Notes under the pieces: generated by a model
Database searches by the model: none
Told to the model about the DNA's origin: nothing
What the model saw: only the letters and a program-made list of their open reading frames with translations
Made by a program: the position numbers and the translations under genes
In this document: piece by piece, positions 38,176 to 46,655 of the stretch
Position numbering within the stretch: position 1 is the first letter of the stretch
Layout: every line of letters begins with the position of its first letter
From: Bradyrhizobium sp. SZCCHNS1050
GTDB taxonomy: Bacteria; Pseudomonadota; Alphaproteobacteria; Rhizobiales; Xanthobacteraceae
Assembly: GCF_032484785.1 (NCBI RefSeq)
Contig: NZ_JAUETR010000003.1
Coordinates: forward strand, 288,490 to 352,489
Reading direction: 5' to 3'
Length of the DNA stretch: 64,000 bases

Positions 38176-38518
38176 AGATTATTTTCTTCAGAAGGTCTGG
38201 ACGGGGCCAAATCAGCTTGATGACGCTGACGGAGTCCGTCGCGCCGTGCACCCCGACTCCGCCGCACGTGACGCTGCCATGGGACGGCAAAGCGACGCCG
38301 AAGGCGACGCGTGCCACCATTGGCGCCAGTGGGGCGGGCGGTGGGCACGGCTCGTGCGAGATCGTGCACGACACCATCGTTGTTGGCGCGCCTTTGCCCG
38401 CCCTGCGGCGCCTGCGTGGCGTCATCGCTCAACCATGATCACCAGATGAGCGGGGGCGTGCCGCTATCACGTCTGATGGAGTTCGGCCGTCAAATCAGCA
38501 AGCCTGAGTTCGTGCAGC
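38176..38518. other. Intergenic region without recognised feature
   Basis: About 340 bp between the repeat and the SnoaL-like gene. The first 40 bases are AT-rich. No frame has convincing codon bias, and I see no strong hairpin or palindrome. Confidence 0.5.
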
Positions 38519-39016
38519 TCACGACTGGGCCGGCTTGGTTGCGGCCGCAGCTTCCCAGTCGGGCTCGACCGGGACCATGTACCAGGTCGTCAGTACGACT
38601 TTCGAGAACAGCCAACGGCCGCTTTCTCTGACATATTCATCATCGAACCGGCCGCCGACCATGAGGCTCTTGCCGTTGAGAACGGGACGGCCGTCGAGAT
38701 GGCTGTAGCCTCTGCCGCGGTCGCCATCGATTTCGACGACGTGCGCGTGGATGAACTGGCGCGCCCATTTGATCGGGAAATTGAGGAAGAAGTCGCGGAT
38801 CGCCTCGCGGCCGGTGACCGGTGGCCGTCCGCCATAGGACACCGTGGCGTTCTCCGCGAAAAGATCGGCCAGATCGGCGACGCGCTCCTGGTTGACGTAT
38901 TCGTGGTACGTGCAGCGCAGTGTCCGGATCGCCTCGCGATCGTCATGTTCGGCGAGGCGCTTCTCGAGCGCCTCGATCCTGGCTCTGAGATCGACGTTGT
39001 CGTCTGAGTTGCTCAT
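38519..39016 (-). CDS. SnoaL/NTF2-like fold protein
   Basis: 165 residues. An N-terminal coiled coil (LRARIEALEKRLAEHDDREAIRTLRCTYHEYVNQERVADLADLFAENATVSYGG) leads into a small cone-like alpha+beta fold. PPVTGREAIRDFFLNF and RWARQFIHAHVVEIDGDRGRGYSHLDG-like strands match SnoaL-like dehydratase/isomerase proteins such as bile-acid 7-alpha-dehydratase relatives. The ATG overlaps the stop of the upstream SDR by four bases. It probably dehydrates or isomerises the product of the two SDRs. Confidence 0.85.
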   Translation of the reverse strand: MSNSDDNVDLRARIEALEKRLAEHDDREAIRTLRCTYHEYVNQERVADLADLFAENATVSYGGRPPVTGREAIRDFFLNFPIKWARQFIHAHVVEIDGDRGRGYSHLDGRPVLNGKSLMVGGRFDDEYVRESGRWLFSKVVLTTWYMVPVEPDWEAAAATKPAQS

Positions 39017-39867
39017 GGTTCATCCGTCTCGGCAGGGAGGCCGTCTGGCTGGAGGTGCTGGTGATCACCGATGATGTTGCGGAGCCGCTCCTCGACGCGG
39101 AGCCGTACCGCTGGATGCGGAAGGACGTAGAATTCGTCGTCGTGGATGGCCTGGATCGTCATCCGGGCCACATCGGCGGCGCTGACCTCGGATGCCGCCA
39201 TTCCCGCTCTGACGCGCAGATCATACGCTGCAGTGTCGGGGTTTGTTGAAGCCAGATGTATGGGGCGATGTCGGCCTGAGTCGGCGATGGCAGTCTTGAC
39301 GAGCGAGGGGCACAGCACGTTGACCTTGAGAGGAGAGCCGGCGAGCTGAAGGTCCTTCAAGAGGCACTCGGACAAGGCGACGACCGCGTGCTTGCTGGCG
39401 CAGTAGACGCCGGAGCCCGCAACGGCGGTCAACCCCGCGGCTGACGCCGTGTTGACGATGTGGCCCTCGTCGCCTGCAGCCATCATGCGCGGCACGAAGC
39501 TGCGAATGCCGTTGGCGACGCCCAGGAGGTTGACTCCGAGCACCCATTTCCAGTCCTCGGGAGTTGCGGACCAGAGCGGGCCAAGCGCCGCGACACCGGC
39601 GTTGTTGAAGAGCAGGTGAACGTTGCCGAACTCCTCAAATGCAAGGTCGGCGAGGCGCTGAACCGCCTCGACGCTGGACACGTCGCACTGTGCGGTGCGC
39701 ACGGCGATCCCGCTCGGCATCAGGTCTTTCGTGGCTGATAGTCCGTCGCGATCGACGTCGGCGACAACGAGCTTCATTCCTTGCGCGGCGCAGGCCGCAG
39801 CCAGCTCGCGGCCGATGCCGCTCGCAGCTCCCGTGATCACCGCGACCTTGCCCCCGAGCTGCTTCAT
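39013..39867 (-). CDS. Short-chain dehydrogenase/reductase (second gene of operon)
   Basis: 284 residues from ATG 39867, which overlaps the previous SDR stop by four bases. The cofactor motif is VAVITGAASGIGRELAAACAAQGMKLVVADVD, then NNAG, then the active-site VNTASAAGLTAVAGSGVYCASKHAV with catalytic Ser/Tyr/Lys. The C-terminal extension after residue 200 resembles SDRs acting on hydrophobic alcohols. An oxidoreductase of a small catabolic pathway with the neighbouring SDR and SnoaL genes is the best reading. Confidence 0.92.
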   Translation of the reverse strand: MKQLGGKVAVITGAASGIGRELAAACAAQGMKLVVADVDRDGLSATKDLMPSGIAVRTAQCDVSSVEAVQRLADLAFEEFGNVHLLFNNAGVAALGPLWSATPEDWKWVLGVNLLGVANGIRSFVPRMMAAGDEGHIVNTASAAGLTAVAGSGVYCASKHAVVALSECLLKDLQLAGSPLKVNVLCPSLVKTAIADSGRHRPIHLASTNPDTAAYDLRVRAGMAASEVSAADVARMTIQAIHDDEFYVLPHPAVRLRVEERLRNIIGDHQHLQPDGLPAETDEP

Positions 39868-40652
39868 GCCGCGCTGATTCCGCCGTCCACGGTGAACACC
39901 GATCCGGTGATATAGCTCGCGGCCGGCGATGCCAGCAGCAGGCTGACGCCGGCAATCTCGTCGGGCATCCCAAGCCGGTTCATCGGCACCATGGCCTGGA
40001 GCGGCGCTGTCGCGGCCTCGTCCAGCAGGCGGCCACCGCCGAGCCCTGTCCGGAAGAAGCCGGGCGCAATGGCGTTGACCTTGACGTCGAATGTGGCGAG
40101 CTCGAGCGCGGCTTGCCTGACCAGGTTCACGACCGCGGCCTTGGCGGCCGCATACGCATAGGCGGTCGCTGCCGAGCCTCGCAATCCTCCGACCGATGCC
40201 GTTACCACGATCCGGCCGCTGCGCTGCACCTTCATGTGTCGCGCCGCAGCCTGGATGGTCGCGAATGCACCGGTCTGGTTGATGGCGAGAACCTCGCTCC
40301 ATGCAGCGAAATCGACGTTCTCGATGTGGCCCTGCGGCAATCGAATTCCGGCTCCCCCGCTGATTCCGGCGTTCGCGAACATCACGTCGAGCCGGCCCTT
40401 GCGCGTGACGACGTCATCGACCGTCCGCCGGATGGCGTCTGGATCTGCGACATCGACCGTCGCGATATCTGCCCCCGGGATGATCTCCTCGCCGATCCGC
40501 CTCAGTTCCTTCTCGTTCCTGTCAACCAGGATCAAATCGGCGCCGTTGGCCGCCATGGTCCGGGAAATGGCCAGGCCAAGTCCGCTCGCGGCCCCGGTCA
40601 CAATGGTGACGAGGCCGTTGACTGCGAAGAGGCGTTCGGCCGTCAGCGACAT
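39864..40652 (-). CDS. Short-chain dehydrogenase/reductase (first gene of operon)
   Basis: 262 residues from ATG 40652, with GAGGAG upstream. VTIVTGAASGLGLAISRTMAANGADLILVDRN is the nucleotide site, FANAG the structural motif, and VTASVGGLRGSAATAYAYAAAKAAV the active site with YxxxK. The terminal ASYITGSVFTVDGGISAA is typical of classical FabG-like SDRs. It leads an operon of three genes joined by two ATGA overlaps. A Crp/Fnr-like palindrome lies 95 bp upstream. Confidence 0.92.
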   Translation of the reverse strand: MSLTAERLFAVNGLVTIVTGAASGLGLAISRTMAANGADLILVDRNEKELRRIGEEIIPGADIATVDVADPDAIRRTVDDVVTRKGRLDVMFANAGISGGAGIRLPQGHIENVDFAAWSEVLAINQTGAFATIQAAARHMKVQRSGRIVVTASVGGLRGSAATAYAYAAAKAAVVNLVRQAALELATFDVKVNAIAPGFFRTGLGGGRLLDEAATAPLQAMVPMNRLGMPDEIAGVSLLLASPAASYITGSVFTVDGGISAA

Positions 40653-40747
40653 GAGGGGCTCCTCGTTTCGACATGGCCGCCCGTTGCGCCTCCGGCCGAG
40701 CCGCGTCGTGACGCCGCCAAGAGACAAGCGCAGATCATGGCCGAGAC

Positions 40748-40763
40748 TGTCGCAATCGCGACA
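40748..40763. promoter_or_regulatory. Candidate Crp/Fnr-type operator upstream of SDR operon
   Basis: TGTCGCAATCGCGACA has 6-bp inverted arms with a 4-base centre, the geometry of Fnr-type boxes but with a GTCGC half-site. The same arms occur at 41430-41445 before the Crp/Fnr gene. It lies in the 351-bp gap between the SDR operon and the divergent ABM gene; nothing else in that gap stands out. Confidence 0.6.
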
Positions 40764-41003
40764 ATCGATGCACAAAATCACCCTAGCTTTGAGCCGGCGA
40801 GGGGGCCGGGACGCAGGTCGCCGCGCGCAAGAACATCAACAATTTCGAGGGGGACGGGCGGTCCATGACAACCGAGGCAACGAATGTTGTGGTGTCCATC
40901 CCAGGCGTCGAGTCTCGACGTCCGGACGATCCCGCTCATGCCATTCGCCGAGGGCAGCCATCCGGCGCCTGCTGAAGAAGACAAAGTGAGAGGATGAGAG
41001 CCG

Positions 41004-41300
41004 ATGATCATCGTTGTGGGATCTGTGGATGGGCTTGGCGAAAGCTTTGATCGTCTGATGAAGATCTGCCTGGCGCATGTGCATCGTTCGCGTGCGGAAG
41101 ACGGCTGCGTGGAGCACACCGTGCAGGTTGATTGCGAAAACTCCCTCCGTCTGCGCTTCTTCGAGCGCTGGCGTGACGCCGTCGCGCTCAAGGCGCATTT
41201 CGCCCGACCCGAGTCACGGGCGTTCGTGCAGGAGGTCGCCAAGCTGTGCGCGAGACCGCCAGTCATGACCATCTATGAGGCCGAGGAAAAATCGTTCTAG
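41004..41300 (+). CDS. ABM-family (quinol/antibiotic biosynthesis-type) monooxygenase
   Basis: 98 residues, a ferredoxin-like fold. MIIVVGSV at the start, HRSRAEDGCVEHTVQVDCENSLRLRFFERWRDAVALKAHFARPESRAFVQEVAKL with the conserved E-x-W helix, then a final IYEAEE strand match the ABM domain. Family members oxidise quinols or are dye/heme-handling dimers without cofactor. It is divergent from the SDR operon and may act in the same pathway. Confidence 0.85.
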   Translation: MIIVVGSVDGLGESFDRLMKICLAHVHRSRAEDGCVEHTVQVDCENSLRLRFFERWRDAVALKAHFARPESRAFVQEVAKLCARPPVMTIYEAEEKSF

Positions 41301-41429
41301 CGCCAGCCGGCCCACAGGTCTGACGCGCATCATTTTACCCCACCCGGCGACTCGCGCTGGGGTGGGCCTGCACCGCAGCGAACCCGACCGCCTCGATTGA
41401 TCTCCGCTAGACTGATATGGGATCACAGA

Positions 41430-41445
41430 TGTCGCGACAGCGACA
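41430..41445. promoter_or_regulatory. Candidate Crp/Fnr-type operator before the Crp/Fnr gene
   Basis: TGTCGCGACAGCGACA repeats the arms of the 40748 site (TGTCGC-N4-GCGACA). It ends 26 bp before the start codon of the regulator, consistent with autoregulation. Confidence 0.6.
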
Positions 41446-41471
41446 AAGCCCGTCTTCATGTGTGGCGACGA

Positions 41472-42176
41472 ATGAACAAAGCGGTGCTCAAGGCTGTTCT
41501 GCGCAGGAACAAGTGGTTTGCCGGCCTTCCTTCGTCATTGGCGGACAGCATTCTTCGTCTGGGTCGCATCCGAAACGTGGACAACTCCCTGATCTATTCC
41601 GCGAGCGACTCCCGGGACGGATTGATTGCCCTGGTGTCGGGGCAGGTGCGACTGACCAGCTTTTCGCTGTCCGGCAATCCCTCCTTCCTGCTGATCTCTT
41701 CGCCTGGATCTTGGATCGGCGTCACCTCGGCCCTCGACGGGCGCCCCTATGGCTACGATGCGTTCGCCGTTGGCAGGGCGGTGCTGTTTCACGTGAGCCA
41801 GGAGCGGTTCGAGGCGCTCATCAGCGAGAGCAATGAGTATTATTCTGCGTTCGTCCGAATGGTCTGCGATCATCTGCGCGTCTCGATGCAGAACCTGATC
41901 ATTCTGCGCAATCGGCGTCCACTTCACCGGCTTGCGCAGGAATTGCAGAGGCTCGCAGAGAGTCACGGGCGCCAGACCGAGAAGGGGATGATCATCGATT
42001 TGCGATTGTCGCAGGAGGACCTCGCGGTGATGATCGGGGTCGGCCGGCAGACGATCAATCGACTGCTCAAGAGTCTCGAGCAGGATGGAATTGCGACGGC
42101 AAAGTACGCGTCGGTCACGATTCACGACCTGGAGGCGATCGAACGTCTCAGTTCGAGCGACCCCGCGGAGAGCTAG
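41472..42176 (+). CDS. Crp/Fnr-family transcriptional regulator
   Basis: 234 residues from ATG 41472. The N-terminal cyclic-nucleotide-binding-like domain spans residues about 15-125 and lacks Fnr iron-sulfur cysteines. A dimer helix follows, then a winged helix with LSQEDLAVMIGVGRQTINRLLKSLEQDGI. In the recognition helix the usual Glu of R-E-x-x-x-R is Gln193 (R192-Q193...R197), so it is unlikely to read the standard TGTGA or TTGAT half-site. The effector is unknown. Confidence 0.9.
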   Translation: MNKAVLKAVLRRNKWFAGLPSSLADSILRLGRIRNVDNSLIYSASDSRDGLIALVSGQVRLTSFSLSGNPSFLLISSPGSWIGVTSALDGRPYGYDAFAVGRAVLFHVSQERFEALISESNEYYSAFVRMVCDHLRVSMQNLIILRNRRPLHRLAQELQRLAESHGRQTEKGMIIDLRLSQEDLAVMIGVGRQTINRLLKSLEQDGIATAKYASVTIHDLEAIERLSSSDPAES

Positions 42177-42618
42177 GCATCACCAGGCCAAAGGCGAGCT
42201 TTGCGCTCGGGTCCTGTCTGGCGCCGAGCCCTGCGTATTCCAGCGGGCGGCGCGTCTGAACTAAAAGATGCCGCCGTTCGGTCCGGGTTGTTCAAGGCGT
42301 CATCTCGAGAGCGACGGCTTCCCTCGCTGTGGCGACCGCGAGGACGCCGGGCGGCCACGAGACCGCACAGCAGAAGCGCGCCTCGTTCATCATGGCGATA
42401 ACGATCCTTCCGCCCGCAGGTCATGGAATTCCGGTAAGTCGCTGAAAGGGCGCGATAATCGGCGTTCAACCCCGATCCCCTGCGCCTACTACCTTCCGCC
42501 TATGAGAGCCGGGCGGAGCTGATGCTGTAATCGCCCCGTTGCTTGCAGCGCGACTGCTCATCTTGGGGCTGGCGCACGCGCCATACGACCACAACAAAGA
42601 CATAAGCGGAGGGAACTG
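42177..42618 (+). promoter_or_regulatory. 442-bp upstream region of the PQQ alcohol dehydrogenase gene
   Basis: A long non-coding region leading to the dehydrogenase start, with a strong ribosome site GGAGGGA at 42608-42614. Small frames here lack coding signatures. An AC/CT-rich stretch around 42478-42505 (CCTACTACCTTCCGCC) may belong to the promoter. I see no clear -35/-10 pair. Confidence 0.45.
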
Positions 42619-44334
42619 ATGAACTTCACAAGCAGGAGATTCTTGGCTGGCATCTCGACGGTTGCCTTCCTTGTCGCCGGCACGTTAGGCGTCCGCGCCA
42701 ACGACTCGGCGCTGAAGGCCGCCAGCGAGCCCGGCGCCTGGGCGATGGCCGGGCATGACTACGGCAACACCCGGTTCAGCCCGCTCAAGGAGATCAACAC
42801 CGAGAACGCCAGCAAGCTGTCGCTGGTCTATTCGTTCTCGCTGGCCTCGCTACGCTCGAACGAGGCCTCGCCGATCGTGATCGGCAACACGCTCTACGTC
42901 TCGACGTCGTGGGGGCCGAAATACGTCTATGCGCTGGATGCCGCGACCGGCGCGCGCAAATGGACCTATGAGCCGGACATTCCGGACGATACGCTGCAAT
43001 ATGCCTGCTGCGACGTGAACAGCCGCGGCATCTCCTATGCCGACGGCAAGCTGTTCGTCGGCCGGCTCGACGGCAAGCTGACCGCGCTCGATGCCGCCAC
43101 CGGCAAGGAGCTGTGGACGTCCAAGGTGGTGGACTACAAGCAGGGCTCGGTGATCACCTCGCCGCCGCTGGTCGTGCGCGACAAGGTCATCACCGGCTTC
43201 GGCGGCGGCGAGTACGGCGTGCGCGGCTCGCTGCAGGCCTACGACATCAACTCCGGCAAGATGGTCTGGCAGACCTACACGGTGCCTGCGCCCGGCGAGC
43301 CCGGCAGCGAGACCTGGAAGGGTGACACCGGCCTGCATGGTGGCGGCGCGGCCTGGCTGGTCGGCTCCTACGATCCGAAGAGCGACACGGTCTATTGGGG
43401 CACCAGCAATCCAGGTCCCTGGAACACCGCCGTGCGCTCGACCGGCAATGGCGATTTCGGCAAGCTGACCAATCTGTATACGGCATCCACGCTGGCGCTC
43501 GATCCGAACACCGGCAAGATCAAGTGGCACATCCAGACCACGCCTGCCGATGCCTGGGACTATGACGGCGTCAACGAGGCTATTCTCGCCGATCTCAAGG
43601 TTGGCGGTGCGGCTGTCCCGACGCTGATGAAGGCCGACCGCAATGGCTTCTTCTTCGTGGCCAACCGCGAGACCGGCAAGGTGATCTCGGCCGAGAAATA
43701 CGTCTTCGCCAACTGGGCGCAGAAATGGGACACCTCGACGTTGCGCGCGGTCGAGGATCCGGACAAACGGCCGGGCCCCGGACATCCCGTCAAGGACGTC
43801 TGCCCGAACCTGATCGGCGGCAAGAACTGGCAGCCGATGTCGTACAATCCGGACACCGGCCTGGTCTACATCCCGGCGAACAATGTCTGCATGGACTGGT
43901 CGGTCAGCGACGTCTCGTACAAGCGCGGCGTGTTCTATCTCGGTGCGGAATTCCCGACCAAGGAAGGCCCCGGCGGGTTCCTCGGTGAACTCATCGCCTG
44001 GGATCCCGTGAACAACAAGAAGGTCTGGTCGATCCAGGAAGACCTTCCGTTCAACGGCGGCACGCTGAGCACCGCCGGCGGCTTGGTGTTCTCCGGCAAT
44101 CTTCACGGCGACTTCCGCGCCATCGACGCCAAGACCGGCAAGATCCTGTGGAAGAAGAATCTCGGCTCCGGCATCGGCGCCGGTCCGGTGACCTATTCGG
44201 TCGACGGCAAGCAATACGTCGCCGTCGTCGTCGGCCGCACCGCCTCGATCCCGGCGTTCCTGGGCGAGATCGGCAAGAAGATGACGAACGCTGCTCCCGA
44301 AGGCGGCGCTCTGTTCGTGTTCGCGGTCCAATAA
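42619..44334 (+). CDS. PQQ-dependent alcohol dehydrogenase, lanthanide-type signature
   Basis: 571 residues with a signal peptide (to VRAND). The eight-bladed propeller of methanol/ethanol quinoprotein dehydrogenases is evident from repeated W-motifs (ALDAATGARKWTYE, ALDAATGKELWTSK, AIDAKTGKILWKKN). A vicinal disulfide is present at Cys130-Cys131 (QYACCDV). The metal site reads AWDYDGVNE: the catalytic Asp314 is followed by Asp316, the extra Asp of lanthanide-dependent XoxF/ExaF enzymes, where calcium-dependent MxaF has Ala. It oxidises alcohols in the periplasm and passes electrons to a cytochrome c, probably the fused protein encoded next. The metal preference is inferred from Asp316. Confidence 0.93.
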   Translation: MNFTSRRFLAGISTVAFLVAGTLGVRANDSALKAASEPGAWAMAGHDYGNTRFSPLKEINTENASKLSLVYSFSLASLRSNEASPIVIGNTLYVSTSWGPKYVYALDAATGARKWTYEPDIPDDTLQYACCDVNSRGISYADGKLFVGRLDGKLTALDAATGKELWTSKVVDYKQGSVITSPPLVVRDKVITGFGGGEYGVRGSLQAYDINSGKMVWQTYTVPAPGEPGSETWKGDTGLHGGGAAWLVGSYDPKSDTVYWGTSNPGPWNTAVRSTGNGDFGKLTNLYTASTLALDPNTGKIKWHIQTTPADAWDYDGVNEAILADLKVGGAAVPTLMKADRNGFFFVANRETGKVISAEKYVFANWAQKWDTSTLRAVEDPDKRPGPGHPVKDVCPNLIGGKNWQPMSYNPDTGLVYIPANNVCMDWSVSDVSYKRGVFYLGAEFPTKEGPGGFLGELIAWDPVNNKKVWSIQEDLPFNGGTLSTAGGLVFSGNLHGDFRAIDAKTGKILWKKNLGSGIGAGPVTYSVDGKQYVAVVVGRTASIPAFLGEIGKKMTNAAPEGGALFVFAVQ

Positions 44335-44354
44335 CCGCAACGCTCGCGACGGCT

Positions 44355-44384
44355 GCGCGTGGCCCCGGCCGCGGGGACACGCGC
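44355..44384 (+). other. GC-rich hairpin between dehydrogenase and XoxJ-cytochrome genes
   Basis: GCGCGTG and CACGCGC (7 bp) plus CCCCG and CGGGG (5 bp) form an extended stem 20 bp after the dehydrogenase stop. It has no T-run. It could stabilise the upstream message or reduce read-through, giving more enzyme than electron acceptor. Confidence 0.5.
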
Positions 44385-44476
44385 GGCGTTCAGCCAATCC
44401 GCATCAAGCGGACGAAGACGGCCCGGCCGCGAGACCGAGCCGTACAAGCAGATAAACAAGACCTGAGGGATCGAGG

Positions 44477-45688
44477 ATGCGCCTGAATCGCCGTCAGACT
44501 GGCTCGAATTGGCGGGCCGCCGCCGAACTGGCAGCAAGCGCGACGGCTCTCGTCGCCTTGGTGGCCTCCACCGTGCTGGCCGCGTCGGCGGCGGGCCTGG
44601 CCAACGAGGCGGAGCCGCTGCGGCTTTGTGCGGATCCGACCAATCTTCCGTTTTCGAGCGACAATCCAACGCAGCCGGGATTCTATCTCGAGGTCGGCCA
44701 GGCGCTGTCGCGTGAGCTCGGCCGCCCCGTGACGTATGATTGGTACAAATCCTATTTCGGCAAGCGAACCGTGCGCGTGACGCTGCTGGGCAAGCAGTGC
44801 GACGCGATGATCGGCCTGCCGCTGTCAGCGGACTTCATGGGACCGGCAGTGATCTTCTCGCAGAAGATCGCAACCGAAACCTACGCGCTCGTCAGCCGCG
44901 GAACGTTGGTCGTCCATGGCATCGACGACCTCCGAGGCAAGCGGGTCGCGGTGCAATACCAGACCACGCCGCAAAATCTGCTGGCCCAGCGCGACGACAT
45001 CGAGAAGGTGACGGTGCTGACACCGGACGAAGGCTTGGCGGCGCTGGCCCACGGCAGGGCCGACATCGCCTTCGTCTGGGGGCCGGTTGCAGGCTGGCTG
45101 AACAAGACGATCTACCAGAGCAGCTTCCGGATCCAGCCGGTCGAGGGCGACGGTCTGTCCTGGGATGCCGCGATCGGCCTTGCCAAGAGCTCCACGCAAT
45201 TGCGCGATCAGATCGACGCCGCGCTGCCGCAGCTCGCACCGCGGATCGCCGAGCTGGCGGTCAAATACGGGCTGCCGCGCGAGCCGTCGATCAGGCTCGG
45301 CGCCGTGCCGCGCCCGATCAGGCTGGCGTCGGCGACTGACCCTGCTCAGCTTCTCCGCCAGCCGGTCGCCGAGGCCGCCGTGATGAGGGTTTCGGACTCG
45401 ACTGCGAGCGAGTCGAAGACCGAGGCGGTGACGCTGGGCAAAGAGATCTTCAACGGCACCTGCGCGCATTGTCACGGACCAGACGCCGTGCAGGCGGAAC
45501 GGCGCATCGACCTGCGACGGCTGCGGACCCGCTACGGCGAGGACATGCGCGACAAATTTTGGACCACCGTGCATGAAGGCCGTCCCTCCAAGGGCATGCC
45601 CGCCTGGAAGGAGGTCTTTACCGACGACCAGTTCGAGAGCATCTATACGTTCCTGCTGACCGTGCAGTCGTCAGAAACGGCAAATTGA
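44477..45688 (+). CDS. Fusion of XoxJ-like periplasmic binding protein and cytochrome c
   Basis: 403 residues. After a long signal sequence, residues about 45-285 form a periplasmic solute-binding fold of the XoxJ/MxaJ type (LRLCADPTNLPFSSDNPTQPGFYLEVGQALSRELGRPVTYDW...). Residues about 315-395 form a class I cytochrome c with one heme site CAHCH, then an axial Met in the GMPAWKEVFTDDQFESIYTFLL block. Separate xoxJ and xoxG genes normally serve lanthanide methanol dehydrogenases, as assembly factor and electron acceptor; here one polypeptide seems to do both. It directly follows the dehydrogenase. Confidence 0.85.
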   Translation: MRLNRRQTGSNWRAAAELAASATALVALVASTVLAASAAGLANEAEPLRLCADPTNLPFSSDNPTQPGFYLEVGQALSRELGRPVTYDWYKSYFGKRTVRVTLLGKQCDAMIGLPLSADFMGPAVIFSQKIATETYALVSRGTLVVHGIDDLRGKRVAVQYQTTPQNLLAQRDDIEKVTVLTPDEGLAALAHGRADIAFVWGPVAGWLNKTIYQSSFRIQPVEGDGLSWDAAIGLAKSSTQLRDQIDAALPQLAPRIAELAVKYGLPREPSIRLGAVPRPIRLASATDPAQLLRQPVAEAAVMRVSDSTASESKTEAVTLGKEIFNGTCAHCHGPDAVQAERRIDLRRLRTRYGEDMRDKFWTTVHEGRPSKGMPAWKEVFTDDQFESIYTFLLTVQSSETAN

Positions 45689-45758
45689 AGGAGGGGCACC
45701 GGCCGACACGATCTGCCGGATCCACCCGGCACGTGCTGGCGGCGAGTGAAGGTCGGAC

Positions 45759-46448
45759 ATGACGCGCTTTCTGATCATCGACGATCATCCGCTATTTCGC
45801 GAAGCTCTCGGCAATGCGGTGCGTCTGGCGCATCCCGACGCCGAGATCTTCGAGGCGCTGTCGATTGCCGATGCGCTCACCACCCTCGCAATGAAACCCG
45901 ACATCGACCTGGCGCTGCTCGACCTGACGCTGCCCGATGCCATGGGCTTCTCGGGATTCCAGCGGCTTCGCGCCGCGTATCCGCGGCTTCCGGTCGCGAT
46001 CGTCTCGAGTGAAGAGGACCAGAACGTCGTGCGCGAGGCGCTTTCGCTCGGCGCGGCCGGCTATCTGCCGAAGTCGACCTCGAAGCGTGAGCTGACGTCC
46101 GCGATCGAGCGCGTGCTCAGCGGCTCGATCTCGGTCCCGAAAGACTTCGTGCCCGTCGTCGAGCGCCACGGGAAGGGGTCATCTCGCGCGCTGCAGGCGC
46201 GTCTCGAGGAGCTGACGCCACAACAGCTTCGCGTCCTCGACCTGATCAGGCGTGGCTATCAGAACCGGGAAATCGCCAGCGAGCTTCAGCTTGCGGAGTC
46301 GACCGTCAAGGCGCACATCACCGAGATCCTGAGAAAACTCCGTCTGTTCAGCCGCAACAAGGCCGTCATCGAGATCGGCAAGATCGCGCTGAACGTGCCG
46401 GCCGACCGGCAGGGATCGCGCACCGCTTCGAGTCGAAAGCACCCGTAG
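45759..46448 (+). CDS. LuxR/NarL-type response regulator (paralogue 1)
   Basis: 229 residues. The receiver has LIIDDHPLFREALGNAV, phospho-Asp in ALLDLTLPDAMG, and a Lys in AAGYLPKSTSKREL. The LuxR helix-turn-helix reads LTPQQLRVLDLIRRGYQNREIASELQLAESTVKAHITEILRKL. It resembles the ErbR/EraR regulators of ethanol oxidation in pseudomonads. The next regulator is a close paralogue. It lies 70 bp after the XoxJ-cytochrome gene. The likely input kinase is encoded at 47344-48696. Confidence 0.93.
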   Translation: MTRFLIIDDHPLFREALGNAVRLAHPDAEIFEALSIADALTTLAMKPDIDLALLDLTLPDAMGFSGFQRLRAAYPRLPVAIVSSEEDQNVVREALSLGAAGYLPKSTSKRELTSAIERVLSGSISVPKDFVPVVERHGKGSSRALQARLEELTPQQLRVLDLIRRGYQNREIASELQLAESTVKAHITEILRKLRLFSRNKAVIEIGKIALNVPADRQGSRTASSRKHP

Positions 46449-46655
46449 CGAATTGTTGCGCCGCACGACTCCACGGCCACCGCAGGCGTGGCGACGTCGA
46501 TGGCGTCGTGGTCGTTGATTGATGCCAACCAACGCGGTATCGCTGATGCTCCGGTTCTGACGTTCCTTCGAAGACGCAGCCCGCACGCTGGTTGAATGTC
46601 GGATCCGCGACACTGAATGATCCGGATCTTCGATCCGGCCGGGGGAGGCAGGCAC

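Noticed and set aside
42173-42522. Small frames upstream of the PQQ dehydrogenase
   Set aside because: No ribosome site, no domain, and Arg-rich composition; treated as non-coding promoter region.
42850-44397. Minus-strand frame of 515 codons
   Set aside because: Antisense to the PQQ dehydrogenase, whose motifs are unambiguous.
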